This document shows, in pieces, positions 47,031 through 58,686 of a DNA stretch of 64,000 bases (the first letter of the stretch is position 1; each line of letters opens with the position of its first letter). Under the pieces are notes generated by a model. It was given only the letters and a program-made list of their open reading frames with translations. It was not told the DNA's origin and did not search any database. The DNA is from Saccopteryx bilineata. Taxonomy: Eukaryota > Chordata > Mammalia > Chiroptera > Emballonuridae. The translations under genes and the position numbers were made by a program. The stretch lies in the NCBI RefSeq assembly GCF_036850765.1, contig NC_089490.1, positions 390,118,558 through 390,182,557 of the forward strand, written 5' to 3'.

Positions 47031-49860
47031 GCCAGTTGAGGCTGCCCATGGGTCCCAGGCAGGGTGGCGGCAGCTCAGGGTGCAAGAGCAGAAGGCGCAG
47101 GCCCGGAAGGAGTTAACTGTATGAGGGACCTGAGTGAATCAGAGGCTCCGCAGGCTGCAATGGAAATTCCCTGTGCACGACGTGTGGTCAGCCAGAAAAG
47201 GGAAACGGTGCTTTTCGGAGCAGGGGATGGCGGGGGCTGGAGCTTGGGAGCAGATGCCGGCCTGGGTGGGGCTGGCGAGGGCGTTGTGGCCAAGGAGGCC
47301 TGGCCTCTGGTCTGCTCAGACCCTGGGTGGGAGAGGGGAGGTGAGGAGCTGCCAGGCCAAGCCAGATCTGGTCATGCTATGGTGTGTCCACGGGCTCTGA
47401 CGGATGAATAGGAGTTCACCAAGCCCAGAGGAAGGAAGGGAACTCAGGTCGTGGGAAATCTGAAGCCAAGGCACAGGGATGTGACTCAGAATGGAGAGCC
47501 CATCCCCCATGCTTTTTCTGGGGAACTCTTTCCTGTCCCTTACGGCCCATCCCAAGTGGACACCCTCCTCCCCCAGGAAGTATTCATCACTACTTCTCAG
47601 TGTCCCGTAGCCTCAGTTTCCCTCTCAGAGCTCTCAGGATTTTGTAACTCATTTGCCTTCTCCACAGAACCATGGGCAGAGCTGTGTCCTAGCTTTAGAG
47701 ACAGCTTGTAATCGGCTTGGTGTTTGTGAAATGACAGTTTCACAGAAGAGGATTCAGAGACTCAGAGAGGTTAGGTGACACTCAATCGGCCGCTGGCTGA
47801 GGCTGAGCAGAGCTCAGGCCAGGGCTTTGCCTCACCTGGGACTCGGTGGGAGGAAAGGAACGGGGCAGTCGGATCCCCTCCTCCAGGCAGGGCAGAGGGC
47901 ACTGGGCATGAATAGCCATCTGACAACTCTGTTGTCCAAGACCTGCTTCCCCCTCCAGCTTCTGCCTTTGCCACAGTGCTGGGCAACTTCTGTCCTCCCA
48001 GTGGGGAGACTGCAGCCCAAGCTGCAGCAAGGGGGCAACTGGATGGAGAGGGAAGAGGACTGGGTGTCTGGAAATCTGAGACCTCAGTGCAGACACTTTC
48101 TAGCTGTGCAGTTTCAGACATGTGGTTCCCACTTAGGATGGAGATGATGGGATAGGCTTGTTCTGGGGACAGAAAGAAGTGGCTGATATTAACTATAAAT
48201 CTCTGACCAATGGGGAAGCATTTGTCTATTACTGGTAATAAGTATTAGTACTGTTGTCTCTTGTCTCTGCTTGGACCTGTCCCCTGATGCAGCACCTTCC
48301 TGCCTGCCATTTCCTATGGGCCCAGCCCGGGCCCAGTGTCTGTCCGTCCCAGCTCAATTCTGCACCGCATGAGGGCCTGTGACCCACACCAGCCTGAAGA
48401 GTCAGCCAAAACTCAACTTGAAGACAGTGGTGGCTGGGGCCTCCTGCCCAGAAACATGCCCCCTGAGTCGCCAGGTGCCCCAATTTCCTCTGCAGCACCC
48501 CAGAATCCTTAGCCCTCCGTGAAGGTTGAGAGTACCCATAGAAGCCACCTTCGGGCAAGGACAGGCAGCGTGGTGGTGGCTATTGATGTTGGAGCTTTTC
48601 CAAGCACAAAGGGGAACTGAGAACTGTGGGAATGGGCCTTGGGCAGGCCCGGGTGGGCTGGACCCGGGTGGGAAGGGGCTGCTGCTTCAATGAGCCCAGA
48701 CTGATGGGGTCCTGGGGATGGAGAAGAGAAGGGGACCCGCAGGCCGGCCGCTGTGGGGTTGAGGGTCACTGGAGGTGCCTGCAGGCTGTCCAGAGAGAGC
48801 TGGCCAGGCAGTGGGAGGCTGGGGGCTGAGTGGAGAAGGAAAGAGGAAGCCATGAGGAGAGGGGGGATGGGGCCGCTGGGGATGGAGTGGGAGTGGGGGC
48901 TGGGGGCCTGGAGCCACTCTGGCCGCAGCCACTTCACTCCTCCCGGTTTCAGTTTGTAAATAGCTGCTGGCTCCGTGCAGGCGAAATGGCCCTGCCCCTC
49001 CTGCGGCCTGTGTCCAGGGAGGCCCAGGTCTGAATAGCTGCAGATGCACAAACCCTCGATTTGGGGACCCCAGGAGGCAGCAAGGCCAGTCCGGCCTTTG
49101 GTTTGGGTGAGCCAGTTCTGGTGGGCCCAGCTCTGGGCAGCCCCAACCTGTGGTCACTGAGGTAACGCAGCTGAGACAGAACTTGATGACTTGGCCATAC
49201 TGGGCTTATTTATAACTGGGCCTCCGTGGGCAGAAGCAGCTGCTGAGCCGCCAACTCAGCACTTGGGCTGGTCCCGGGCACCAAGGCAGGGGACAGGCTG
49301 GCCAGATGGCCCCTCAGGCGGAGCCTTGGGATCTTGAGATCCCCAAGACCTCTCTGGCTGGAACGAGCCCTTTGTGCTCCGTCTGTGATGAGCAGCCTTG
49401 AGGTGTAAGGGGAGCTACTTGGGGGGAGAGCATCCTCGAACCTCCTAGACCAGGGGGCTCAGGCCTCAAACTCCCTACAAAGACACTCTTCCTCCAGAGG
49501 TCAGACGCTGTCAGCAAACTCAACAAGAAGCAGAGTCATCTCCCCTCCCCTTCTTGCAAGAGCAGCTTAAAAACAAAACAAAACATATTCGGGAAGAGGG
49601 CAGTGCCAAATCCTAAGCCCTGGCCCTAATGGTGGATGGAGCTCGAGGCACCTGACAGATGGGGAAAGGCTGGGTCCCTCCCAAGGCTCCTGCATCACAC
49701 CACACGGTACTCACCTCCTTGGGGGACTGCAAGCGCTGACCCTACCTCCACCCTCCAAACAACCGCTTGCCTGGCTTCCGAGGAAGAATGCAAGGAGGGT
49801 GTCAAACCCTTTCCTAGTGTCTGTAGAAACATAGAGGTTCTTAAAATCTTTCCCACCTTT
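47031..49860. other. SPI1 upstream region, possible enhancer near 49.0-49.25 kb
   Basis: No gene. Near 48950-48970 'gtttgtaaatagctgctggc' (forkhead-like TGTAAATA) and at 49206-49216 a TTATTTATAA (MEF2-like) lie in low-repeat sequence. A reverse MIR-like segment is at 47705-47780. Confidence 0.3.
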
Positions 49861-50213
49861 TTTTTATGTGCATGACAGAGACAGAGAAAGGGACAGATAA
49901 GGACAGACAGGAAGGGAGAGAGATGAGAAGCATCAACTCATAATTGTGGCACCTTAGTTGTTCATTGATTGCTTTCTCATATGTGCCTTGACCAGAGGGC
50001 TTCAGCCAAGCCAGTGACCCCTTGCTCAAGCCAGTGGCCTTGGGCTTCAAGCCAATGATCTTTGGGCTTAAGCCAGCGACCACGGGGTCATGTCTATGAT
50101 CCCACGCTCAAGCCAGTGACCCCATGCTCAAGCTGGCGACCTCGGCATTTCAAACCTGGGTCCTCTGCGTCCCAGTCTGACACTCTATCCACTGTGCCAC
50201 CGCCCGGTCAGGC
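49861..50213 (-). mobile_element. Type C tRNA-SINE
   Basis: Minus-strand head gcctgaccgggcggtggcac. Flanked by an imperfect duplication containing ATCTTTCCCAC. Confidence 0.88.
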
Positions 50214-50785
50214 TTATAATCTTTCCCACTTTTGAAGCTTCTGGATCAACCTTGTAACCTACCACTCTCTCTGTCTCAACACCTTACCTCCCAAACCTGG
50301 TCCTGGCCTTCCCATCTCCAAGCCTCGTTCCAGTCCGGCCCCCACCTGGCCTGCCCTTGCCATTCCCCAGTCTACCCTGTCCCCTCCCTGTCCAGGCCTA
50401 TGCTGAGTCCCTACAGCTTTGGTATTCACCCTGTCCCCAATGCTGAGGCTCTTTGGATATAAAACTCAAGCCAGAATGGGGGCAGCAATGGATGACAGAC
50501 TTTAGATCACAGGGGCCCATGATCACTACATACAGAGAAAACCAAGGCCTGGAGTGGGTCAGGGGTGGCCAGACCATTCAGCGAAGGAAGACAGAGCTGA
50601 GACCAAAGCCACGTGCTCTGACACCAGCCGAGAGCTCTAACCACGGCCTCTGACCTCGGGGGCCTCCTGCTCGGCCTTGAGTGACCGCCCTGCCTGGCCC
50701 CTTCCTCTTGGCGGAAGCTGTTGGGGATGAGAAAGACAGATGCCTGGGGTGGGGGGTGGGGGGCAACTCAGGCCATCCAGCCTGG

Positions 50786-50820
50786 CCTGGGGCCTGGGGC
50801 CTGGGGCCTGGGGCGGCGGG
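50786..50820 (+). repeat. (GGGGCCT)n heptamer run
   Basis: Four tandem GGGGCCT/GGGGCGG units next to the ETS/RUNX cluster. Four runs of four G give a G-quadruplex-capable plus strand. Confidence 0.85.
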
Positions 50821-50869
50821 CCAGTTAGGCTCCTCTGGGCAGAGTGGGGCGCCCAGCCTGGAGCCGCCG

Positions 50870-51060
50870 GCTGCAGCTGCCCCTGTTTCCACATCGACAG
50901 TAGCAAGTCCGGCGCCTGAGAAAACAGGAAGCGCCCAGTCACCACAGGAAGCATGTGTGCGCAGCCTCCCCACCCCTGGTCCATTGCAAAACGCCAACAG
51001 CCCGTTACCACAGGCACCGCACAGTGGCGGGCGGGAACGCCATGGCCGGTCGGACCTGCC
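50870..51060 (-). promoter_or_regulatory. SPI1: Candidate SPI1 upstream regulatory element
   Basis: Within about 90 nt (plus coordinates) lie ETS cores AACAGGAAGC (GGAA 50927-50930) and ACCACAGGAAGC (RUNX 50941-50946 overlapping ETS 50947-50950), a CEBP-like ATTGCAAA (50983-50990), and CCGTTACCACA, combining a MYB site with a second RUNX site (51007-51012). The distance to the SPI1 ATG is 13.0 kb. The known SPI1 enhancer lies 14 kb (mouse) to 17 kb (human) upstream and binds PU.1, RUNX1 and CEBP. Assignment is by motif content and position only. Confidence 0.55.
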
Positions 51061-52310
51061 GAGCCGCCCAGCAGACAGACCCCGTCCCTCTCCCGCCTGG
51101 GCCAGGCCGCAGGGTGATGTCCAGCTGCGGCCCGGAGAAGCCCGGGCGCCCAGGCTTTGGGCCTCACTTATTCCTCTGGGTTCTCAACCCCATCCCCAGA
51201 CCAGCCTGAGCCAGGCCTGCTTCGGCCGTTGTTAAATCAGAATATGGGGTCAGGGGTCACAGAGAAGAAGCATTTCTCTGAGCTGGTAGCTGGCATTTGA
51301 GAACTCCGTGCCTGGCCTTCAAACCCTGACGGGGCCCAATCCCTAAGCCTCACAGAGGCCGTTGGCCCAGAGCCTGCCACCCCCATGACCCCAGGGAGCC
51401 ATCTGCTCTCAAGTCCACACCTGCTGCCACACCCTCTGCCCACCCCAGACCTCCCCCGCTGAGACTGCACCAGCCCCTGGGGTCCTACCCAGGCCAGCCT
51501 TTGTGAGGCCGGGCCCCTCACCCCGCACTGACTGCCCCGACTCACCTCCCGCTTCTGCCCCCCCCAGGCTCAGACCTCGGAGGAGCTGGGAGTCCAGTGA
51601 GGCCAAGGGCTGGCGCCTGGGGACGTCTGTGCTCCTCCAGCCCCGGGGACAGCAAGGAAAAGAGAAGAGAGCAGAGCATTTCATGGCTATAATAAATCAA
51701 AGGGGGAAGTCGAGCAGGAGAAATAAGAAACTTCCCTACCCTGGGCACAGGGACCTGCCAGGCAGCGGCCCCCGGTGCCCCGCGGCCGTCCCTCCTCCCT
51801 CCTGCCTCCCTGGCCAGGGCCCAGATCTGGTGCCCTCTCCTCAAGAGGAGGCACTTCCTCTGCCCAGAGACCCCCCGGGGCATCCAACAACCCTTCTTGC
51901 TGCGCACCCTTGAGCTAGGCACCTCTCATCTCTGGGCCTCAGTTTCCTCTCAGTGGGTACAGAAGCCCACGAGTGGGGTGCTGGCTGCATGTAGAGAAGG
52001 CTGTAGACAGGCAGTGCCCCTCTGGACAAGGACCCTCAGGGGATGGAGGGAGGGGTGCAGCACCCTGAGAACCCCTAGGGGGAGAGTTGGGCTGGGCTGG
52101 ACAGATGCCTGCAGGAGGAGACAGGAGGGCCCAAGGCAAGAGGCAGAATCATGAGCACATGTGAGAGAGTAGGCAGGACCCTGACCCCAACTCTGTCCCT
52201 GCACTCTCTCCAACCAGACCAGGGGGCGGCTGGGTCCACAGTTCGGGCACTGGGTGCACCATGGCATGTCTTCCTGTGTCCACTCAGGCAGAGACTTGGA
52301 AGGGAAACTT
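51061..52310. other. SPI1 upstream region, no gene
   Basis: GC-rich sequence without recognised exons or repeats. Several long reading frames overlap on both strands, as expected of GC-rich non-coding DNA. Confidence 0.4.
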
Positions 52311-52311
52311 T

Positions 52312-52480
52312 TTAAAAAATTGATTTAAGAGAGAAATAAAGAAAGAGAGAGAGAGAAACAAATTTGTTCCACTTATTTATGCACTCATTGGTTGATTCTT
52401 GTATGTGCCCTGATCAGGGATCGAACCTTTAATCTTGGTGTATCGGGACAATCTAACCAACTGAGCTACCTGGCCAGGAT
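52312..52480 (-). mobile_element. Type D tRNA-SINE
   Basis: Minus-strand head tcctggccaggtagctcagt with 'ggttagattgtcccgataca', then 'gttgatt' and a (CT)n tail. Confidence 0.8.
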
Positions 52481-52959
52481 TGAAACTTTTTTTTTTTTAA
52501 AGGTGGAGAAAGCTGACATAATAAAAAGAAGGAAGCACATCTGTGTGACTTTCTAAGATAAAAAAGGGAATTCCAGAAGCATTTCGGCTAGTTTGGGCCA
52601 CTAGGAGCCCGTGCCCTCAAATGCCCCCAGACCCTCTTCCGGCACCTCAGCCATCAGAAGACATCGGTGGACACTCAGGGTGCCTCTACTTGAAGCCCTT
52701 CTGAGATGGTGTCCTCATTCCCTTACCCCAGGGGTCTCTGCTCTCTCTACAAGCAAATTCTGCTCAGCTCCAGTCCTGGGTCTTCTGGTGATGTCCCCTG
52801 GGCTGCTGCCAGGCTGGAGCTCGGGGGCCGCGGGGAGAGTGGCTGGGCCCAGGAGCTCTCTGAACCCAGATCACACAGCTTCACTCACAGCCCTGTCAGG
52901 CAGATAAGATAAGAAAGTGGCAGTGACTGTTGAAGTCCAGACTGCAGACCCAGACAGAT

Positions 52960-53050
52960 CCCAACCAAAGCATGCAGTGTGTGAACCTGGGTGAGTGATC
53001 TGACCTCTCTGAGCCTCAGTTTCCCCATTTGGAAAATGCCTACCTTGAGA
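52960..53050 (+). repeat. MIR fragment
   Basis: Reads 'gacctctctgagcctcagtt' and 'ccccatttggaaaatgccta'. Confidence 0.7.
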
Positions 53051-53055
53051 ATTTG

Positions 53056-53435
53056 CTAAGAGGTCCTGGCCAAGTAGGTAGAGCATTGTCCTGACACACC
53101 AAGGTTGTGGGTTTCATCCCTGGTCAAAGCACATACAAGAATCAACCAATGAATTCATAAATAAGTGGAATGACAAATCAATGTTTCTCTCTCTCCCCTT
53201 CCCTTCTTCTCTAAAAGAAATCAATTGCCTGACCTGTGGTGGTGCAGTGGAGAGAGCATCAACCTGGAATGCTGAGGTCACAGGTTCAAAACCCTGGGCT
53301 TGCCCGGTCGAGGCACATGTAAGAAGCAACTACTATGAGTTGATGCTTCCCGCTCCCCTCCCTTCTCTCTCTAAAGTCAATTAAAAAAAAAAATCCACCG
53401 ATAGATAAATAAATAAATAAAAAGAAAATTTGCAA
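53056..53435 (+). mobile_element. Adjacent type D and type B SINEs
   Basis: 53056-53223 is type D ('ctggccaagtaggtagagca'). 53224-53435 is type B ('tgcctgacctgtggtggtgc') with an A-rich (AAAT)n tail. Confidence 0.83.
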
Positions 53436-53839
53436 AGAAACAGAGGCGGTCACAGCATGGGGCTCGGGGTGTGCATGTGGCCAGTGTCACACAACAAAGT
53501 GTCCCATCAACACTCAGAAGCCCCACTTCCTCCCTCCTTTCCCCTTCACCTGCCTGTCCGGGTAAGAGCCTCTGCTCCCAGGTCTTCTCTGCACCCCCAG
53601 GGCCCCTGGCCTCGCCCTGACCTGTGCTGCTCTGGGAGAATGCTGGGGCTGTGATTCCCAGCCCTACCCGGAGGTGCTCCCTCTCTGGGCTGAAGAGCTG
53701 GGGGGCCCTACTGCCTTCTCTGGCTTTTGGGCCAGATTCCACCTTCTGCTCACACACCTCCTGCCCTCACAGGACACCTCCTCTCATTCTCAGACACAAC
53801 TGTTCTAACAACTGGTGTTAAAACCAATTCATCAGGCGC

Positions 53840-53945
53840 TTCACATACACAACGTTTTGTAACCCTTGCAGCTGCAGGTATTCTGATCCCTGCATCCTGT
53901 GTGAGGAAACTGAGGCCCAGAGGGGAAAAGTGACCCATGCAGGGC
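53840..53945 (-). repeat. Reverse MIR fragment
   Basis: Plus strand 'tgtgaggaaactgaggccca' followed by 'gaggggaaaagtgacccatg'. Confidence 0.65.
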
Positions 53946-54553
53946 TGGCGGCTTGAAAGGTGCAGCTCTGAGGTGAGAGCTCCGTTCTGACTGCCAACCC
54001 AGTGGAAATCCTATGCAAACCACATTGTTTAGAAAAGGATTTGGAGCCTTTTGGGGTGTCACTGCTGCCCAGGCCCACGTCATGGCTTATCCCCAGTTCC
54101 CCTGCTCTCTCCCATCCTCAGAGCCTCTTGCTTCTCCGGTCAGGTTGCAGGATGTCAGAGCTGGAAAAATTCCAGCTTCAGGTGCCCATGAGAGCAGAGA
54201 GATGATAACATTCAGAGAGGTGAGCAGACCCCCGAATCAAGAGCTCCCCTTGGCTCCCTGGCCTGGGCATCACACCCAGCAGTGGCAGGCACCTGCCTGG
54301 GGAGGTGGGCCCTGGTGGTCAGAGCCAGGGCACCGGGGCCAGACATTCACAGGCTTAACTCTCAACTCCGGATATGAGGCACCACCCCTGGGTAGGTGAC
54401 TTCACCCAAAAATAGAGAGGAAAAGGCCTCTCCTAGCCCGGAGATTTCACAGAAGGGAAATTTGTTTTTAAGGGTTCAGCCCTTCTTCATGCATGGTCTC
54501 ACTGAAGCCTTGTAACACCTCTGACAAGTAGGTACTATGATTACTCCCACTTT

Positions 54554-54758
54554 TTTTTTTATAAAGATTTTATTTATTCATTATAGAGAGGGAGAGAGAG
54601 AGAGAGACAGAGAGAGAGACAGAGAGACAGAGAAGGGGGGGGGGAGCAGAAAGCATCAACTCCCAGATGTGCCTTGACCAGGCAAGCCCAGGGTTTTGAA
54701 CCGGCAACCTCAACATTTCCAGGTTGACGCTTTATCCACTGCACCACCACAGGTCAGG
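54554..54758 (-). mobile_element. Type B tRNA-SINE
   Basis: Flanked by the perfect 16-bp duplication TGATTACTCCCACTTT (54538-54553 and 54759-54774). The flanking sequence itself looks like a reverse MIR. Confidence 0.94.
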
Positions 54759-55128
54759 TGATTACTCCCACTTTATAGCTGAAGAAACCAAGGTCAAGGA
54801 GTCTTCCCAAGGTCACACAGCCTTGCAGAGGTTGTTATCCCAACTCCATGTGCCTCCAAGGCAGATGCACTTACACTGCCCCAGAGCGGTCCCCTTTCCT
54901 TGTCTCCTAGGCATTGTTCCTACCGCCCCATCCACACCCTCACCCGCAGGGTCAGAGGGCCGAAGTGGCAAGTTGAACCAGGCCTGGAGGGGACCAGGGA
55001 GCTTGGCTCTGCTTCGCTGTGGTGCAGCCCCCAAATGCCTGACTGCCCTTGCTCTTGGGTTGGGCCTGCTCACAGATGCCTGGGCACGCAAGGGGTGGGG
55101 ACCAGCTGCAGCAGAGGCCCCGTGCAGT

Positions 55129-55152
55129 CCCCCCCCCCCCCCCCCCCCCCCC
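55129..55152. repeat. Poly(C) run of 24
   Basis: An uninterrupted C tract on the plus strand; length may be affected by sequencing. Confidence 0.9.
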
Positions 55153-55729
55153 GCTGTGCTGGGCCACCCTGCCCAGTAACCATGGTGGCGTCTGCACTCT
55201 CCTGTAGGTGGGGTCTAAGCCTTTCCAGGGGGCCTGCTGGGTGGGGCCAGACAACCAAGAAGCTGCCCCAGCGCTTCTCCCATTCTTGAGTCCCTCCCAA
55301 GGTCATGAGAGAGAGGCAATATCAAATTGATATTTGCGATTTTGTCATTTTTCTCTTAAAGAGGGCCCCCAAATTGTATAAGCATCGGGCTCCACAAACC
55401 CTAGCTCGTCCCCAGATTGGGGGCCGTGCAAGGAGTTCCCTCTTCTCCCCTCTCGCTTCTGGCTGGTTGGTTCTGTAACTTAGGCCAGACCCCCACTTTC
55501 TCATCTACACAATGGGGATGAGGCCTGGAGAGTCAGGGGGAACAGCAGAGGTAATGAGACGAGCTCAGGGTGCCCATCCTTACAAAAGGCTTGACCCCAC
55601 GGAGGCCTGTCAGCCCGGATGGTTCCATCTCCAAAGCCCTGTGGGGTAAGCGGAGGCTCCTACCACTCTTCTCCAGCTGAGATAACTAAGGTTTGGAACT
55701 GGATGAGCAGGCTGAAGCCCCATTTCCCA

Positions 55730-56080
55730 CGGCTGCCCTGGGCGGGGAGGAGGGAGCCCCGGGGCAGACCTCGGCTCCGGGAGGGGGGACAGGGGCAGCG
55801 GGGGCGGGCTCGGCGGAGGCCGGGGGAGGAGGCAGCGTCCCGCACTGTCTCACCGCAGAACCGACCTCGGCCCTTATCTGCTCGGGCAGCTTCCGCCCCC
55901 CCCTCCCCGCCCCCGGAGGGCCGGCCCCGGACTCCCCTCCCCCGCGGCCGCCAGCCCCCAGGGAGCGACGGCTGCAGCCGGCTGTGCCCAGCCGGGCAAA
56001 GAGGGGCCCGGCCCCCAGGTGAGGCGCTGGAAGTGATAACTCCGTGGAGGAGGAGGGGGCATCATCGCAGTGAGGCCTTG
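55730..56080. promoter_or_regulatory. GC- and CpG-rich segment, function unknown
   Basis: About 350 nt with many CpG dinucleotides ('ccgggagg', 'ggcggaggccgg', 'cccgcggccgcc') flanked by non-CpG DNA, 17.9 kb upstream of the SPI1 ATG. It holds GATA-type 'cttatctg' (55873) and 'tgataact' (56034) and ETS-like 'cttccg'. No supported gene start is seen. It may be an orphan CpG island or distal enhancer. Confidence 0.4.
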
Positions 56081-56217
56081 GCTGCCCCAGCATGCCCACC
56101 CCCGTCAGAGGCGCTCCCCCAACAGGGCCGCTTCAGCCAAAGCTGGGACGGAGTTTGGGGTCCCCTAAAACCCCCCAGGGAGCAGGAGGAACATGGGGCC
56201 GGTATCCACGCGGGGCA

Positions 56218-56264
<47 letters not shown>
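56218..56264. repeat. (AC)n microsatellite
   Basis: About 23 perfect AC units. Confidence 0.97.
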
Positions 56265-56266
<2 letters not shown>

Positions 56267-56389
56267 TGCGCCGCCCAGGGGCGTCCCTGGCACACACAGG
56301 TGTGGGAGGGAATAGAGAAGTGGAGACACCTCAGAGAAAGTGAAAAGCACGCCACAAACTAGAGGCGACGTCTGCCTCGGACGATCCAA

Positions 56390-57035
56390 AGGATTAGCAT
56401 TAAAAATACATAAAGAACTCTTGCAAAGCCATAGGAAAAAATCAGAGAGCCCACAGAAAAATAAATAAAAAGCCATGAATGGGCACTTTTACAGAGGGAG
56501 AAAAATATTTGTCTCTAAGGGATGCTCAAACTCATTGGTGATGAGAGAAATGCAAATGAAGACCACAATGAGATGCTATTTTACACCAGTCAGAGAGCAA
56601 AAATAACAAGCCTGACAGCACCAAGTGTCGGAGAAGAGGCGGAGCCACGAATCTCCGGTGCATCGCTAGTCAGAGTGCAACTGATGTGACCATTGGCCAG
56701 CGGCTGCGATGGCACTCACACACGACCTCGCCTTATCTTATAAAGCTGAGGCCCAGCACATCCCCGCTAGGCATACAGTCAAGAGGAACTTTGGCATGTG
56801 CTCCAAGAAACATGGACAAGAACGTTCAGAGTTGCCCCATTCTTAACAACAAATCTCTGTAAATAACCCAAGTGCCCATGAACAAGGGAATGGCTAAATA
56901 AATTACAGTGGATTCATTCTCACACCGGCACATCAGCCCACAGTGCAATATCATGAATGAATCTTAACACAATATTGTTGAATGGAAAAGCCAGTCCCAG
57001 AAGACAAATACCCTTCCTGTGAATTTCAAAACTCT
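56390..57035 (+). repeat. Old L1/HAL1 3' fragment
   Basis: Contains 'gtgatgagagaaatgcaaat' and 'acaatgagatgctattttac', then 'caccaagtgtcggagaagag', a diverged L1 ORF2/3' region; no intact frame. Confidence 0.8.
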
Positions 57036-57040
57036 ATCCC

Positions 57041-57213
57041 TAGCCTGTCCTTTGGTGGCACAGTAGATAAAGCATCTACCTGAAATGCTGGGGTCGCTGG
57101 TTCAAAACCCCAGGCTTGCCTGGTCAAGGCACGTATGAGAAGTAACTACAGATTGACGCTTCTTGCTCCTCCCCCCATGCCTTTCTCTCTGTCCTCTCTC
57201 TAAAATCAATAAG
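57041..57213 (+). mobile_element. Type B SINE hosting the Tigger insertion
   Basis: Head tagcctgtcctttggtggca, (CT)n, then 'taaaatcaataag'. Its A-rich tail appears to resume after the DNA transposon at about 58987-59011. Confidence 0.75.
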
Positions 57214-57454
57214 TACAGGGGGTCCTCAGGTTATGACACAGTTCCATTCCTATGACAGTGATAAACCCGAATTTTGGTGTAAATCAAAACACACCCTAGC
57301 CTATGTCACCTATCCTAACACAGTTGTAAAACCATAATCTATAACATAAAAACACAACTAAGCCACAGAAAAAGGAAAAGAACATAAGCATACTATACTG
57401 TACACTGTACTGTACTATAGTAACAGAAAAAATGAGTATTAAAAAAAATTCTGG

Positions 57455-57835
57455 CCATGGATGGTTAGCTCAGTGGTAAAGCATCAGCCTTGCATGTGGA
57501 AGTCCTGCATTTGAGTCCTGGTCAGGGCATGTGGGAGAAGCAGCCCTCTGCTACTCCACCCCTCCCCCTTCTCTCTCATTCGTCTCTCTCTTCCCCTCCT
57601 TCAGCCATGGATCAAATGATCTGAGCATGTTGGCCTTGGATGCTGAGGATGGCTCCATGGATTTGCCTCAGGTGCTAAAATATCATAGTTGCCGAGCAGC
57701 AGAGTGGCGGCCCCAGATGAGCAGAGTATTGCCCGATAGGGAGCTTGCCAGGTGGATCCCATTCAGGGCTCATGCAAGAGTCTGTCTCTGCCTCCCCGCC
57801 TCTCACTTAATAAAAATAAAATAAAATAAATTCCT
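57455..57835 (+). mobile_element. Type A SINE inside the Tigger element
   Basis: Head ctggccatggatggttagct, end in (AAAAT)n. It splits the left non-coding part of the transposon. Confidence 0.88.
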
Positions 57836-58161
57836 TACCTTTATTCCCGTGGTTGGTTTGCACACTGGAAGGGGCAATGCAAGGTGGGATAGAGTGACCT
57901 ATTGGGAAGAGGAAGCTGGAGAAACAGAAAAATCTGCAGAAGGTGCTGGAGATACTGGGTCAGGTGAATCAGGATTGCCTAAGGAACATGCAGGAGATGC
58001 TGGAGATGATTCTACCTGTACTACAGGTATTTCATCTCGAAAAGCAGCGGATGTAGACGGTAGTAGAGGATCTGTTGTAGGCCTCTCTATGTTCTTAAAG
58101 AATTGTTCCAGGCTAGTCTGGAAGGTTTGATGACTTCTTCTCTTCCAAAATCTGCCTATAG

Positions 58162-58360
58162 CCTGACCTGTGGTGGCGCAGTGGATAAAGAGTCGACCTG
58201 GAACGCTGAGGTTGCAGGTTCGAAACCCTGGGCTTGACCAGTCAAGGCACATATGGGAGTTGAAGCTTCTTGCTCTTCCTCCCTCCCTTCTCTCTCTCTC
58301 TCTCACATGCTTTCTCTCTCTCTAAAATAAATGGTCTTTTTAAATAAAGTTTAAATATAC
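58162..58360 (+). mobile_element. Type B SINE inside the transposase remnant
   Basis: Flanked by a perfect 15-bp duplication AAAATCTGCCTATAG at 58147-58161 and 58361-58375, which is transposase-derived sequence. Confidence 0.95.
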
Positions 58361-58686
58361 AAAATCTGCCTATAGCATCGCAAGGCATTCATAACAGCTC
58401 TGTAGATCTCACTGAATCTGTCATCACTGGCTTCCTCGGCCTGAAATTTTGCCAACCCATCCTCTACCATAGAGAAAACTTCTGCCAAACCTTTGGTAGT
58501 AAATCTCTTGGGTTCTGGGGTTTCCATCTCTTCCTCTTCAATCAGCTGCTTCTCCAGCTGAATGAGGCCCTCAGCAGACAGCTTCTCTCCATGTGATGCC
58601 AGTAGCTCTGTGACATCCATCATGATGGCTTTCCTCTTCTTTGAAGCCCTACCATCTGAAGACTCTGGCTTTCGTTTAGGAGCCAT
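58351..58686 (-). pseudogene. Truncated Tigger transposase (N-terminus fused to C-terminus)
   Basis: Opens MAPKRKPESSDGRASKKRKA and then passes directly to MDVTELLASHGEKLSAEG, ESEEEE-like acidic residues and FTTKGLAEVFSMVEDGLAKF, which resemble the C-terminal region of Tigger/TIGD1-type transposases. The CENP-B helix-turn-helix and DDE domains that should lie between are absent. The frame is then broken by a SINE at 58360. Beyond the SINE, a -QTSLEQFFK- tail like that of TIGD1 continues in a shifted frame. Family assignment is from remembered motifs. Confidence 0.7.

Noticed and set aside
55619..56362. 247-residue frame ending in a Thr-His repeat
   Set aside because: It results from the CpG-rich island and the (AC)n microsatellite; no domain or splice signal.
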